Shown: in pieces, positions 9,311-17,560 of the stretch
Layout of the letters: each line of letters opens with the position of its first letter
Numbering within the stretch: position 1 is the first letter of the stretch
Source of the DNA: Pectobacterium araliae
Lineage (GTDB): Bacteria > Pseudomonadota > Gammaproteobacteria > Enterobacterales > Enterobacteriaceae
NCBI RefSeq assembly: GCF_037076465.1
Contig: NZ_AP028908.1
Span: 1,798,001-1,862,000, forward strand
Length of the DNA stretch: 64,000 nucleotides
Direction: 5' to 3'
Program-made: the position numbers and the translations under genes
The notes under the pieces: generated by a model
Database searches by the model: none
Told to the model about the DNA's origin: nothing
The model's input: only the letters and a program-made list of their open reading frames with translations

Positions 9311-10714
9311 TCATGAATCTGCCGGAGAGCGATAACGCCACAGCCAACGCCCACTCATCAGTCTATGGTAATAGAAGAACCCGCGTACAATCCAGTCAAA
9401 GAACATGCCCATCCACACGCCGATCACGCCGAAGCCGAGCATCACGCCGAGTATGTATCCTGCGATGACTCGACATCCCCACATGCCGGCCATCGCTACC
9501 CACATGGTATAGCTGGCATCTTTTGCGCCTTTTAGCCCAGCGGGTAATACCCACGATGCCGCCCAGATTGGCATAAATAGTGCGTTGAGCCACAGGAGGT
9601 GTTTTGCTACGTCGATCACTTCTGGCTCATTGGTATAAAACGACGCCAAAAAGCTGGCGCTGGGAACCGACAGTACGGCAAGAGCACACAGTCCAATGTT
9701 GGATAGCCAGAAAATGTGTTTTAGCTGGCGGGTAGACTGCATGATCTGGCCTTTCCCTAGCCGTGTTCCAACGATAATCGTGGCGGCTGCGCCGAGAGAA
9801 TTACCGGGTAGGTTAATCAGTGTTGAAATGGAGAATGCAATAAAGTTTCCAGCAATCACCTCGGTTCCCATACCTGCCACAAAACGCTGTGTGATCAGTT
9901 TACCGATGTTAAACATCACTGATTCAATGCTGGCGGGAATCCCGATACTGAGCACTTCATAGAGAATCGACACAGTAAAAGGGGCAAAATAAGATCTGAA
10001 GGGAATGCGCAGCGCACCGTTAAAGCCGTGCATCAGTGTCAGGATCACAAGTATCGCCCCAATATAGCGTGAAATGGTAATGCCGATGCCTGCACCGATA
10101 AAACCGAGCCCGTCCCAGGAAAATGCTCCATAAATCAGCAAGCTACTAATGGCAATGTTGAGAATGTTCATCCCAATATTAATGACCATGGGCAACTTGG
10201 TATTGCCTGCGCCCCGCAGTGCGCCACAGCCGACTAACGCAATTGCGACAGCAGGATATCCCCACACTGTCCAGCGAAGGAACGTGAGAGCAAGTGCTTT
10301 AACCTGTTCATCGGCCTGACCTGCAATGAGATCGATAATTGTGGAGCCGGCGAATTCAACCAGCGCGACCAACAGAAATGATGAAAGAACCAGTAATGAC
10401 ATCGACTGGCGAGCGGCAGATCGCGCCTGCTTTCTATTGCGCTGCCCCAGGCTGAAAGCGACAACAACGGCGGTACCCAATGCGACCGCAGTGAAGAATG
10501 CAACGATGACCATGTTGAAGCTATCGGCCAGACCGACGGCTGCCATGGCTTCTTTCCCTAGCCAACTGACCAGGAAGGTGCTGAAAACCCCCATCAACAC
10601 GACGCAGAGACCTTCAATAAAGATGGGGAAGGCGAGCGGTGAAATTTCTCTCCAGAAGAGCACGCGGTTGGAGTAACGTTTTTTATACCAGTCTGTATCT
10701 TTTAATTTTTTCAT
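9311..10714 (-). CDS. MATE-family cation/drug antiporter
   Basis: A multidrug and toxin extrusion family protein with about twelve membrane helices in two halves (467 residues from ATG 10714; an in-frame TTG at 10738 would add eight). It is most like the YeeO/EmmdR group of enterobacterial MATE pumps, which use a Na+ or H+ gradient to export cationic drugs or flavins. Neither candidate start has a strong ribosome-binding site. It stands alone and faces the MFS gene. Confidence 0.85.
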   Translation of the reverse strand: MKKLKDTDWYKKRYSNRVLFWREISPLAFPIFIEGLCVVLMGVFSTFLVSWLGKEAMAAVGLADSFNMVIVAFFTAVALGTAVVVAFSLGQRNRKQARSAARQSMSLLVLSSFLLVALVEFAGSTIIDLIAGQADEQVKALALTFLRWTVWGYPAVAIALVGCGALRGAGNTKLPMVINIGMNILNIAISSLLIYGAFSWDGLGFIGAGIGITISRYIGAILVILTLMHGFNGALRIPFRSYFAPFTVSILYEVLSIGIPASIESVMFNIGKLITQRFVAGMGTEVIAGNFIAFSISTLINLPGNSLGAAATIIVGTRLGKGQIMQSTRQLKHIFWLSNIGLCALAVLSVPSASFLASFYTNEPEVIDVAKHLLWLNALFMPIWAASWVLPAGLKGAKDASYTMWVAMAGMWGCRVIAGYILGVMLGFGVIGVWMGMFFDWIVRGFFYYHRLMSGRWLWRYRSPADS

Positions 10715-10738
10715 GAAACGGTCTTGGATATATCTCAA

Positions 10739-11086
10739 GTTTCCCAGTCAGCAAAGTAAACAAAGCCATAAAATGGCTCGCAAATAGCCTCATTTTTGCA
10801 CGGCATACTGCTCTATTTTGTGCGCTCGCGGCGGCGTGGCCGTTTTTAAAATAGCGTTCTTATTTACAGAGTATCAGCCGCCAAATTGATGTCCAGCCCG
10901 ATTGCTTTCCCGGCATGGAAAGTTGTTGCATACGTACACTATTTAATTTAGATTTTAATTTATTAGATTATCCTAAACTATTGGTGGTGCGTATACCCTC
11001 AGCGATATCACCTTTCTTGCTGGCTGAACACTGCGTTGAGTGATGCATTATGACGGGTTTCAACAGATCAAAAGAGGATCACGATC
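10739..11086. other. Intergenic region between the MATE and rhodanese genes
   Basis: About 350 bases between divergent genes. The half nearest the rhodanese gene is AT-rich (10930-10985) and probably holds its promoter. AAGAGGATC at 11070-11078 is the rhodanese ribosome-binding site. Nothing else is recognised. Confidence 0.45.
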
Positions 11087-11623
11087 ATGTCAACACCACT
11101 TGCCATTTCACCCACACTGGCTCACCAACTCGTCGATGAAGGCGCGATACTCATCGATATTCGCCAGCCGGAAGAGTACGCCCGCGAGCACATCGTACAG
11201 GCGAGGTTGCACCCGTTGAATCCCGCTGCTGGGTATGCGCTTCCAGGAGAGGATAGGGAAGGGAAAACGATAATTTTCCATTGTTTGTCTGGTATGCGTT
11301 CAGCACAGAATGCTGAGATTCTGATGCAGTCGGCGTTTCCGGCAAGGGTTTTTGTACTTGATGGTGGAATGACTGCTTGGAAAAAAGCAGGGTTTCCGAC
11401 AAAAATCAATAATAAACAACCCATTGACGTTATGCGACAGGTTCAAATCGCCGCTGGGATCCTTATCCTGAGTGGTGTATTACTGGGATTCAGCGTCAAC
11501 AGCGTTTTCTTTCTACTCTCTGGATTTGTGGGGGCGGGGTTGCTGTTTGCAGGGGTTACAGGCTTTTGTGGTATGGCAAAGCTACTAATAAAAATGCCGT
11601 GGAACCGTAGTATCAAGCGCTGA
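11087..11623 (+). CDS. ygaP: YgaP-type membrane-anchored rhodanese (sulfurtransferase)
   Basis: 178 residues: a rhodanese domain at about 1-105 with active-site loop FHCLSGMRS, whose Cys (about residue 67) is the persulfide-forming residue, then a DUF2892-type pair of transmembrane helices (about 118-165). E. coli YgaP has the same architecture and length, and transfers sulfane sulfur at the inner membrane. In E. coli it is paired with an ArsR-type regulator, which is missing here. Confidence 0.88.
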   Translation: MSTPLAISPTLAHQLVDEGAILIDIRQPEEYAREHIVQARLHPLNPAAGYALPGEDREGKTIIFHCLSGMRSAQNAEILMQSAFPARVFVLDGGMTAWKKAGFPTKINNKQPIDVMRQVQIAAGILILSGVLLGFSVNSVFFLLSGFVGAGLLFAGVTGFCGMAKLLIKMPWNRSIKR

Positions 11624-11694
11624 TTTCCCGGGGTGACTTGCTGGAATAGTAAGCGGAGTGTTAACCCACAACGTTAAAGAATGGGGGCTGTAAT

Positions 11695-12024
11695 ATGGAC
11701 ATGAAGAACATTCCGTTTGGTACGACTGATTGGTCACAAATAGAGCCCACTGAGCATAAGGGAGAGTTGGGGATCGCGTATTGGCGGACACAGCGCTTTG
11801 ATAATATCCGCGTCCGTATTGTTGAATACACGCCCGGCTATCTGGCCGATCACTGGTGCTCAAAAGGGCATATCCTGCTGTGCCTTGAAGGTGAACTGCA
11901 TACGGAATTAGATGATGGCCGTGTTTTTGTTCTCAAACCTGGGATGAGCTATCAAGTAGCGGATAATGCGGAAGCGCATCGCTCCTACACCGAGACGGGC
12001 GCTAAGCTGTTCGTTGTGGATTAA
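11695..12024 (+). CDS. Cupin-fold protein of the DHCW-motif family
   Basis: A 109-residue single-domain cupin. The motif DHWCSKGHILLCLEGELH at about 54-71 carries the His/Cys ligands typical of the small DHCW-motif cupin group, followed by a second cupin box with PGMSYQVAD and EAHRS. It probably binds a metal. The reaction is unknown. It lies 71 bases after ygaP in the same direction and may be co-transcribed with it. Confidence 0.75.
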   Translation: MDMKNIPFGTTDWSQIEPTEHKGELGIAYWRTQRFDNIRVRIVEYTPGYLADHWCSKGHILLCLEGELHTELDDGRVFVLKPGMSYQVADNAEAHRSYTETGAKLFVVD

Positions 12025-12079
12025 TATGAGGGGCCAACTTTGGGGCGCGGAGATTAGCCCTTGAACCTGGTCACTGTAG

Positions 12080-12154
12080 GCAAGGAAAGTGGTGTGGCTG
12101 GCGATGAGCCGTTTTATTATCGAGTTCGGTGACCGCCTGGACGGTCACTTCTGA
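12080..12154 (+). pseudogene. Possible C-terminal remnant of a mutator-type (IS256-like) transposase
   Basis: Between the cupin and cold-shock genes a short open frame ends AMSRFIIEFGDRLDGHF followed by TGA, resembling the tail of IS256-family transposases. A segment with the look of such an element's terminal repeat (TTTACACAGAATCATGTACA, 12165-12184) follows. An in-frame stop lies just upstream at 12077, so only the stump remains. The identification rests on pattern memory alone. The rest of the 12025-12336 gap has no gene. Confidence 0.35.
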
Positions 12155-12278
12155 GAAAAGGCATTTACACAGAATCATGTACAAGGCCGCATCTTGAGCC
12201 GATTATCGTTCATGCGATAGGGCCTGATTGCGCTTGCGAAGTTCGGTATTTCAATGAGGCCCTGGAACCAGTCAACAA

Positions 12279-12317
12279 TGCCGAAATTCTGTTTATAAAT
12301 GACACAGAATTTCGGCA
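12279..12317. repeat. Perfect 14-bp inverted repeat
   Basis: TGCCGAAATTCTGT and its exact complement are separated by 11 bases, 19 bases beyond the stop of the cold-shock-domain gene. On the minus strand it could act as a weak terminator, but only TTG follows the stem. It could equally be a small repeated hairpin element. Confidence 0.6.
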
Positions 12318-12336
12318 CAACGTCAGTTTCAATTTT

Positions 12337-12813
12337 TCACATTTTGAGCTGTTTCACCGTGGCATCCACATCTATCTCATCTTCCGAGAAGATTAACGTC
12401 GTTCCCTGGAAGGTGGTGATCGCCAATTTTTTCAGTGAGCGCATTTCACCAGGTTTAGCGCTTGATTTCGGTCTGATACTATTCATCAGCACTCCCACAG
12501 ACAGCACCATATTGTCTTTATCAATATGGGTATCGGCAGGCACTTCTTCGCTGTAAACCACGAAAGACTTGAGCGAGGTGAGCTTTAAACGCTCGCCCGC
12601 GATATAGATGTATTGACTTTCCGGCGCAACTTTCACCGCATACGCTGATAGGCCTTTGTTATTCGTGGTGGGTTCAAAGGTTACCGCCGCATCTTTCTTA
12701 ATCAGATCAGGATTGGCGACTTTAATCACATGAAAATAACGGTTTTCGCCGTTTTCATCTTTGATAAATCCAAAACCTTTATCTTTAAACCAGGTTGTGA
12801 TCGTTCCGTTCAT
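12337..12813 (-). CDS. Cold-shock-domain protein with an extra C-terminal domain
   Basis: 158 residues. The N-terminal 65 or so form a cold-shock nucleic-acid-binding domain (GTITTWFKDKGFGFIKDE contains a diverged RNP1; RYFHVIKV replaces the usual RNP2 FFH). The remaining 90 or so residues (YIYIAGERLKLTSLKSFVVY onward) are not a CSD and I do not recognise them. It probably binds RNA or single-stranded DNA. It is monocistronic. Confidence 0.75.
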   Translation of the reverse strand: MNGTITTWFKDKGFGFIKDENGENRYFHVIKVANPDLIKKDAAVTFEPTTNNKGLSAYAVKVAPESQYIYIAGERLKLTSLKSFVVYSEEVPADTHIDKDNMVLSVGVLMNSIRPKSSAKPGEMRSLKKLAITTFQGTTLIFSEDEIDVDATVKQLKM

Positions 12814-13113
12814 CGCCGTTACCGCCTACTTAATCGTTTATCTACTCAGTTTTTGCAACGCGCAGTGTAAAACACATTGCCGGCGCAGACTACGCCTTTG
12901 ATTTAAGTCTGGACGATAAATTTCTGATATGCGAGGGGAGTGGTGATGATATAAGCGATGGGGAGTAACATGCTGCGTTCAACTGTGGGAGAAACGCTAA
13001 CGATTTTGTCAACTCTCAGAGATAACATGGTGCTTTCATTGGCTGACGGAACATAAAATTTGAATGAAAAGCCCTGAAGGACCTTTCATTCATCAGTATT
13101 TTTAAGACGTTAA
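12814..13113. other. Intergenic region, nothing recognised
   Basis: 300 bases between two leftward genes. It probably holds the promoter of the cold-shock-domain gene. AAGCCCTGAAGGACCTTTC at 13070-13088 forms a weak hairpin after the DUF2058 stop. No ORF is convincing. Confidence 0.35.
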
Positions 13114-13653
13114 TTACCACATTAAATCATCGGGTACTTTAAAATCGGCATACGGATCTTCTTCGTCTTGCTCCTCCTGACTAAGCGCACTATTTAATAC
13201 AATGCTGTCCGCATCTCGTTGCATAATTTTATCGGCTACAATTGCAGGGATAATCGCGTATTCATTTTCATCGCTGTTATCGAGAACCAAACGTGCGATG
13301 GCGAGACGGCCGCTAATCAACTGAGCTTGAGTCAGCTTATCGACATCTATTTTTTTAATTAAATTATTATCTGTGAAATTAAAAGCAATATTGCCTTTTG
13401 AAATGATGATTCTATTCATTTCAATGAGCTGCTTCACCTGAGCTTTATATTCTTTGGATAGCGTCGCTTGTTTTTGTTGTTCGCTTAGCAGTTTATCACG
13501 CTCAAGTTGTGCTTTTTTATTTTCTTCTACAGCCTCTCTTGCCTCACGAGCCTGAACTCGTGATTTTTTAGCCGTTCTTTGGACTTTGGCCATTTTTTTG
13601 CTGGTGACTAATCCAGCTTTTAGCATCTGCTCTTGTAAGGTGAGTTTTGTCAT
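13114..13653 (-). CDS. yaiL: DUF2058 family protein (YaiL-like)
   Basis: 179 residues, the exact length of E. coli YaiL. The N-terminal half is a highly charged helical or coiled-coil region (KLTLQEQMLKAGLVTSKKMA, then KSRVQAREAREAVEENKKAQ). The C-terminal half is globular and ends in an acidic segment (EEQDEEDPYADFKVPDDLMW). The family is described as nucleoprotein or polynucleotide-associated, and its activity is not settled. Confidence 0.85.
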   Translation of the reverse strand: MTKLTLQEQMLKAGLVTSKKMAKVQRTAKKSRVQAREAREAVEENKKAQLERDKLLSEQQKQATLSKEYKAQVKQLIEMNRIIISKGNIAFNFTDNNLIKKIDVDKLTQAQLISGRLAIARLVLDNSDENEYAIIPAIVADKIMQRDADSIVLNSALSQEEQDEEDPYADFKVPDDLMW

Positions 13654-13902
13654 TTTCGTTTCTAAACCAGTTGAATAATGTGTGGGATTATACCTGTAAT
13701 TTTTAAGGCTGTACCAGATGGCAGGAACTAATGACTGCGTTGCTTGAGTTTGCCGGGGGCTATCAGCGGCTGACGTGAGCTGACTTCAGGATTGGATACA
13801 ACATTCTGTTTTAGGCACTATCCGTCCGTGAGCCGTGCCAGGACTTTTGGGCGCTATAGACAAGATGCGATCATAACATCGCTATGTTGTATCTTTTCAA
13901 CA

Positions 13903-14148
13903 CTACTCATTACCCCATTGATTCAGAAACATCGCTATCTCATCAATACGTCGCTCGTCTATACCTGCTTCGGTGGCCATCTCTTTCTGAGCATCTTCGC
14001 TGATTTCTTCGTTATTCATTAAGCGGGTGAGCAGCAACTGGAAATAGTGTGCCAACGATCCACGTTCTGGCTCGCTCACTGGATTTGCAGATTCCGTCGA
14101 ATATTCATCCGCGATGTCATAATATTTAAGTGGTATTTCATTGTTCAT
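13903..14148 (-). CDS. Small hypothetical acidic protein
   Basis: 81 residues, acidic and mostly helical, with a C-terminal segment ([20 protein letters not shown]) that looks like a small helix-turn-helix-like bundle. No family is recognised. The start ATG 14148 is preceded by GAGGGCTACTG on the minus strand. It lies just outside the proposed left end of the island. Length, codon use and ribosome-binding site make it plausible, but its function is unknown. Confidence 0.55.
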   Translation of the reverse strand: MNNEIPLKYYDIADEYSTESANPVSEPERGSLAHYFQLLLTRLMNNEEISEDAQKEMATEAGIDERRIDEIAMFLNQWGNE

Positions 14149-14224
14149 CAGTAGCCCTCAGGGTTAACGCCTATGTTATTTGCTGCTAGTATTATCTGGA
14201 TTTAATAATATCATTCTTATTCCA

Positions 14225-14305
14225 TTAGAGTAATTCCAGTGGCGTGAATTGCCTACTATCACCAGTCAAAGGGAAGAATGCCTAGCGGCTGTGTTCTCCA
14301 TGTTT
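14225..14305. repeat. Degraded duplicate of an internal part of the 14519-14878 gene
   Basis: About 80 bases here match 14706-14785 closely, sharing GGCGGCTG.GTTC.CCATGTTT and AAAG.GAAGAATGCCT.GCGGCTG with scattered substitutions, but no open frame survives. It lies on the outer side of the proposed left island boundary, as if an earlier related insertion had decayed there. Confidence 0.6.
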
Positions 14306-14371
14306 AGCGTGTATTCCTTCTCGGCAGGTTTGGCGGCTTTGATCTCGGTATTGGTCAGTGGGGTAGTTATA

Positions 14372-14463
14372 CTACGAGAGAAATTGAATTTGTTATTCAA
14401 TGTTATGATTTTTAGATAATTTGTCTTCTTGGTCTTTACTTCATAGTCCCAATCGTAGTCCCA
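14372..14463. other. Candidate left attachment region (attL) of the island
   Basis: ACGAGAGAAATTGAATTT (from 14373) matches the tRNA-Pro 3' segment ACGAGAGGATTTGAACCT (from 27925) at 14 of 18 positions. Inside it, at 14444-14463, TAGTCCCAATCGTAGTCCCA matches 27774-27793 at 18 of 20 positions. Arm-type integrase sites on both sides of an integrated element are expected. The core match is weak, so the exact crossover base is uncertain. Confidence 0.45.
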
Positions 14464-14518
14464 TAGAGAAAAGTCAGTTTAAAAATGGCTATCTCTCGCC
14501 CGTTGTATACGCTGGTTT

Positions 14519-14878
14519 TTAGCGCTGGCTGTGCTGTAAATTTAATTTAGCTTTACGACGCTCCAATACCATCATTTTTCGGGTGTGTTGCCACAGAATA
14601 CCATCTAGCAACATAAACTCGCGCCACTCTGCTGTACCCAAATAAAGGGATCTGTGCATCAACTCGCCGACACGTTCAGCAAGGAGTAGGTTTCTTACTC
14701 GTAGCAATTGTAACTGCGTGAATCGCCCATCATCACCCGCCAAAGGAAAGAATGCCTGGCGGCTGCGTTCCCCATGTTTCACCGCATTGGTATTACCTAT
14801 GGGAGCGCCTACACCGGTACGCTTTCCTCCCCAACCGGACGATCTTGATTGTTGGTTGTGTTTTTTGTTGTCTTTCAT
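14519..14878 (-). CDS. Hypothetical island protein with a GAP-GNTNAVKHG motif
   Basis: 119 residues from ATG 14878; an in-frame GTG at 14914 would add 12. The N-terminus is basic and disordered, then GVGAPIGNTNAVKHGERSRQ, a Gly/Asn/Lys motif common at the N-terminus of phage small-terminase-like and helix-turn-helix proteins. A helical Arg/Leu-rich C-terminal half follows (EFMLLDGILWQHTRKMMVLE). The role is unknown. A decayed partial copy lies at 14225-14305, which suggests such genes recur at this locus. Confidence 0.55.
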   Translation of the reverse strand: MKDNKKHNQQSRSSGWGGKRTGVGAPIGNTNAVKHGERSRQAFFPLAGDDGRFTQLQLLRVRNLLLAERVGELMHRSLYLGTAEWREFMLLDGILWQHTRKMMVLERRKAKLNLQHSQR

Positions 14879-14936
14879 GGCTGAGTGGTGGTTAGTTGGT
14901 GGATGTGTGTGCACTAAAATTCAAAAAGGCGGTAGT

Positions 14937-15221
14937 TCACCATTTTGATGGTAAACGTCTATGCGTATGAAAGACGCGTAGAATCTGGAGCATATTATCT
15001 TTCACACGGTAGGGGATGATGTAGGGATAGTGCGTTAACACCAGTTCACGCGTTCCAGGTACACGGCCAGGTCTTCCCATTGCTGGCTGTTGCGGTAGTA
15101 ATTCTGTCAACCTTTGGACTTCATCTATGAATTGGCTGGCGGCTTGTGGATCGTCCTGCGCGATATAGCGGTACTCGGCTTCCAAATTGGCCGCGGCTTT
15201 ACGCAGCCATTTAATTTCCAT
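14937..15221 (-). CDS. RelE/ParE-family toxin
   Basis: 94 residues with the ParE/RelE fold: an N-terminal helical pair (KWLRKAAANLEAEYRYIAQD), then the strand-rich core with GRPGRVPGTRELVLTHYPY and IPYRVKDNMLQILRVFHTHR. Such toxins inhibit gyrase (ParE) or cleave mRNA on ribosomes (RelE). The GR..GTREL..YPY..Y pattern is nearer ParE. The start lies inside the 3' end of the antitoxin gene (11-base overlap), the usual antitoxin-first arrangement. Confidence 0.88.
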   Translation of the reverse strand: MEIKWLRKAAANLEAEYRYIAQDDPQAASQFIDEVQRLTELLPQQPAMGRPGRVPGTRELVLTHYPYIIPYRVKDNMLQILRVFHTHRRLPSKW

Positions 15222-15456
15222 GCCTTGCCGTACCTAATTTTTTAAAGAGATTGTTCATCTCATCTGATGAGACAAAATCACCCGCATTAGCCTCTTTTAT
15301 AGCTTGCTCGATCTCTGCTATCTGCCAGGCTTCCCGCGCAAGATAGTTTTCAATGGCTTGCCCAGCCAGAAAAGAGCGGGTACGTCCTGTAGCTTTAGCC
15401 AACGCATCAAGCTGAGCGGTTGTTTCATCATTCAATCGAACGGACATGACACCCAT
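15211..15456 (-). CDS. Ribbon-helix-helix antitoxin (CopG/ParD-like)
   Basis: 81 residues. An N-terminal ribbon-helix-helix DNA-binding domain (SVRLNDETTAQLDALAKATG, then RTRSFLAGQAIENYL) precedes a toxin-binding tail containing EIEQAIKEANAGDFVSSDE. ATG 15456 has GAGG seven bases upstream, and an in-frame ATG at 15447 is an alternative. It should neutralise the overlapping ParE-like toxin and repress the shared promoter at about 15457-15500. The pair may stabilise the island. Confidence 0.88.
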   Translation of the reverse strand: MGVMSVRLNDETTAQLDALAKATGRTRSFLAGQAIENYLAREAWQIAEIEQAIKEANAGDFVSSDEMNNLFKKLGTARHGN

Positions 15457-15668
15457 ACTGCCACCTCACTACATTGTATGTTTTGTATACATTGTAGTTA
15501 CTATGGAAAGGAGAGACAAGTGGCTATCCGATGGTATTGGGATGTTGTTCCGACGTAATCGCTTGTAAGATGCGCTCTGAACACAACATGGTGAGTTGTT
15601 AGATGCTAAAATGTACCTTGATAGTATTCGATATGTCATCGACAGTTTGTTGTATATAAGGAATAGAT

Positions 15669-16478
15669 ATGACAAAAATTAGTGAAAGATGGAAGCATAA
15701 TGGGATTGTAAAAGGTTATTGTAATATTTGTGGAAAACACGATCTGCTTACGAAAGATCATGTTCCACCAAAGTGTGCCATAACGTTAGAACCTGTTCTT
15801 CAGAAAACAGTTAGCGAATTTTTTCACACAAGGGAACCTGTAAAACCATTAAACGCTAAAAATGGTGCTTACTTCAGAACGATTTGTAGCCACTGTAATA
15901 ATGACGTCTTAGGCGGACTTGACAAAGCAATTGAACAAGTAACGAAATCCTTTAAAGACCAGTTGAATCAATACATGATTGGAGAAAAAATATATCCATT
16001 TATTAGGGTGGCATTTGATAGCTTATCTTTCACTAAAGCTATGATTGGCCACATACTATCCGCTACATCAGTTGAAGATTGCAGAAAAGAGCCAGTAGAT
16101 ACTCCCTTCTATACACCTTTAAAAAATTATGTTTTAGATAAAGAATCAAGTTTTGAGGACACGCATGATATTTATTACTGGTTTTATCCGCATAGGATGC
16201 ACGTATCAGCTCAAAGTATAGCATTTATGAATGAAGGACATATGGCATTCATGTGTGCTCTTCATTTTTTCCCTATTGGTTTTATGATTACAATCAAAGA
16301 TGAAGGGGTTTTCCCTGCCCATTCTTCAAAATTAAGTCTTAAAGATGAGTTCCTTACATTCAGCATGACTTCTGTAAATTATGAATATACAACATTTCCC
16401 TTTGTCAATCTTAAGGGTAATCAAATGTATGCACTTAGTAATGGTCATACTTGTATAAGTTATCCAATAATAAAGTAA
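15669..16478 (+). CDS. HNH-like zinc-site protein, island cargo
   Basis: 269 residues. The N-terminus shows CNICGKHDLLTKDHVPPKC (about 18-36) followed about 40 residues on by CSHCNN. That is the two-Cys-pair plus DH layout of HNH/His-Me-finger nucleases, with DHVPP in place of the common DHI.P. The remaining 180 residues are rich in aromatics and match nothing I know. AAGGAATAGAT precedes ATG 15669. It is AT-rich relative to neighbours and converges with the split ATPase gene. Nuclease activity is inferred from the motif only. Confidence 0.65.
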   Translation: MTKISERWKHNGIVKGYCNICGKHDLLTKDHVPPKCAITLEPVLQKTVSEFFHTREPVKPLNAKNGAYFRTICSHCNNDVLGGLDKAIEQVTKSFKDQLNQYMIGEKIYPFIRVAFDSLSFTKAMIGHILSATSVEDCRKEPVDTPFYTPLKNYVLDKESSFEDTHDIYYWFYPHRMHVSAQSIAFMNEGHMAFMCALHFFPIGFMITIKDEGVFPAHSSKLSLKDEFLTFSMTSVNYEYTTFPFVNLKGNQMYALSNGHTCISYPIIK

Positions 16479-16536
16479 CCGTTAATCTACGCACGAACTG
16501 CCCCGCATCGATTAATTCGCTATGATATTAGCAATG

Positions 16537-16603
16537 GTCCGCTTCAGGTACGAATTAGCCCATGATAAAGTCATCGTACGGCTATGAGCTGTGAGAAGCG
16601 GAC
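16537..16603. repeat. Imperfect hairpin element after the HNH-like gene
   Basis: GTCCGCTTC at 16537-16545 pairs with GAAGCGGAC at 16595-16603, and GTACGA pairs with TCGTAC inside. It spans about 67 bases between the HNH-like gene and the IS5-family element. It may be a terminator-like structure or a small repeat. Confidence 0.45.
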
Positions 16604-16640
16604 TTAGGAAAAAAGTTACCGCAGAGAATTAATTTTCTAG

Positions 16641-17560
16641 GCTGTGTCCCTTAACTTAACAGCCGCTTCAAAAATAACCGGATCGCACCCAGTTTAAGCA
16701 TACTCAGATAATTTCTCGCTGTTTTTTCTGAGCGGGTAGCGATGCGACGATTTTCTTTTAATCCCGCAAAGCAGCGCTCCACAACATTGCGTTTTTTGTA
16801 CAACCGGGTATTGAGTTTTCTGCGTCTATCCTGACTGGTTTTCTCATTCCGTTTAAAAGGAATGACTGACTTTATTCCCTTAACCTTCAAATAAATACGA
16901 AGACTTTTCCCTGAGTATCCCTTATCCGCCAGTACAGCTTTTGGTCGCGATTTCAGACACCCACTTTTACGAATAACACCAACTCGGTTGAGCAGGTCTT
17001 TTGCATACTGGCTTTCGTGGGCTTGCCCACCGCTCAGACAGAAACTTAATGGCAATCCGGTGCCATCTGTCGCCAGATGGATTTTGGTGCCAAAGCCGCC
17101 GCGAGAGCGACCCAGCCCATGATCGTCGAGTTCATCGGGATGTTTTTTTTGGCTCCCGCAGCGGCTTTCAGGGCTCGAATATTACTGCCATCAAGCGCGA
17201 TGACATCCCAGTCAATCAGTGCTTTTTCATCCAGAATTTGAAGTAGCTTATTGAAAAGGCAGTTCATTACTCCGGTTTTTGACCACCGGTTAAAGCGGTT
17301 GTAAATCGTTTTCCAGTGGCCATAGCGTTCGGGTAAATCTCTCCACGGTGCTCCAGAACAAAGAACCCAAAATATGCCATTCATGACATGCCTGTGCGCA
17401 AGATAAGGCCGTCCCCCTTTAGCTGAACCTCTCTCAGGTGGCGGCATGGGGGCAATCAGAAACCATGCATCATCAGGGAAATCGTAACGAGCCAAATTGA
17501 AGGACTCTTTGTGGTTAAACTATGCTTCGTATTGTACAAAAAATAGTTACGGGACACAGC
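16641..17560 (-). mobile_element. IS5-family insertion sequence
   Basis: A 920-bp element. The ends are GCTGTGTCCCTTAACT and, on the other strand, GCTGTGTCCCGTAACT, one mismatch in 16. It is flanked by a direct CTAG duplication (16637-16640 and 17561-17564), which fits the YTAR target preference of IS5 relatives. The preserved duplication suggests a fairly recent insertion. It lies in the gap between the HNH-like gene and the split ATPase and breaks no evident gene. Confidence 0.9.
16651..17495 (-). CDS. IS5-family transposase in two frames (-1 frameshift)
   Basis: ORF A (17046-17495, apparently from TTG 17495) carries the N-terminal part, MARYDFPDDAWFLIAPMPPP through VIALDGSNIRALKAAAGAKK. 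The continuation with DG.GLPLSFCLSGGQAHES, VLADKGYSG and RNVVERCFAGLKENRRIATR lies in the -1 frame (16651 to about 17150). The switch falls at a run of eight A (T 17143-17150 on the plus strand), an A-AAA-AAA type slippery site. Together these make one DDE transposase (about 280 residues). Whether the shift is programmed or a mutation cannot be told from one copy. Confidence 0.8.
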
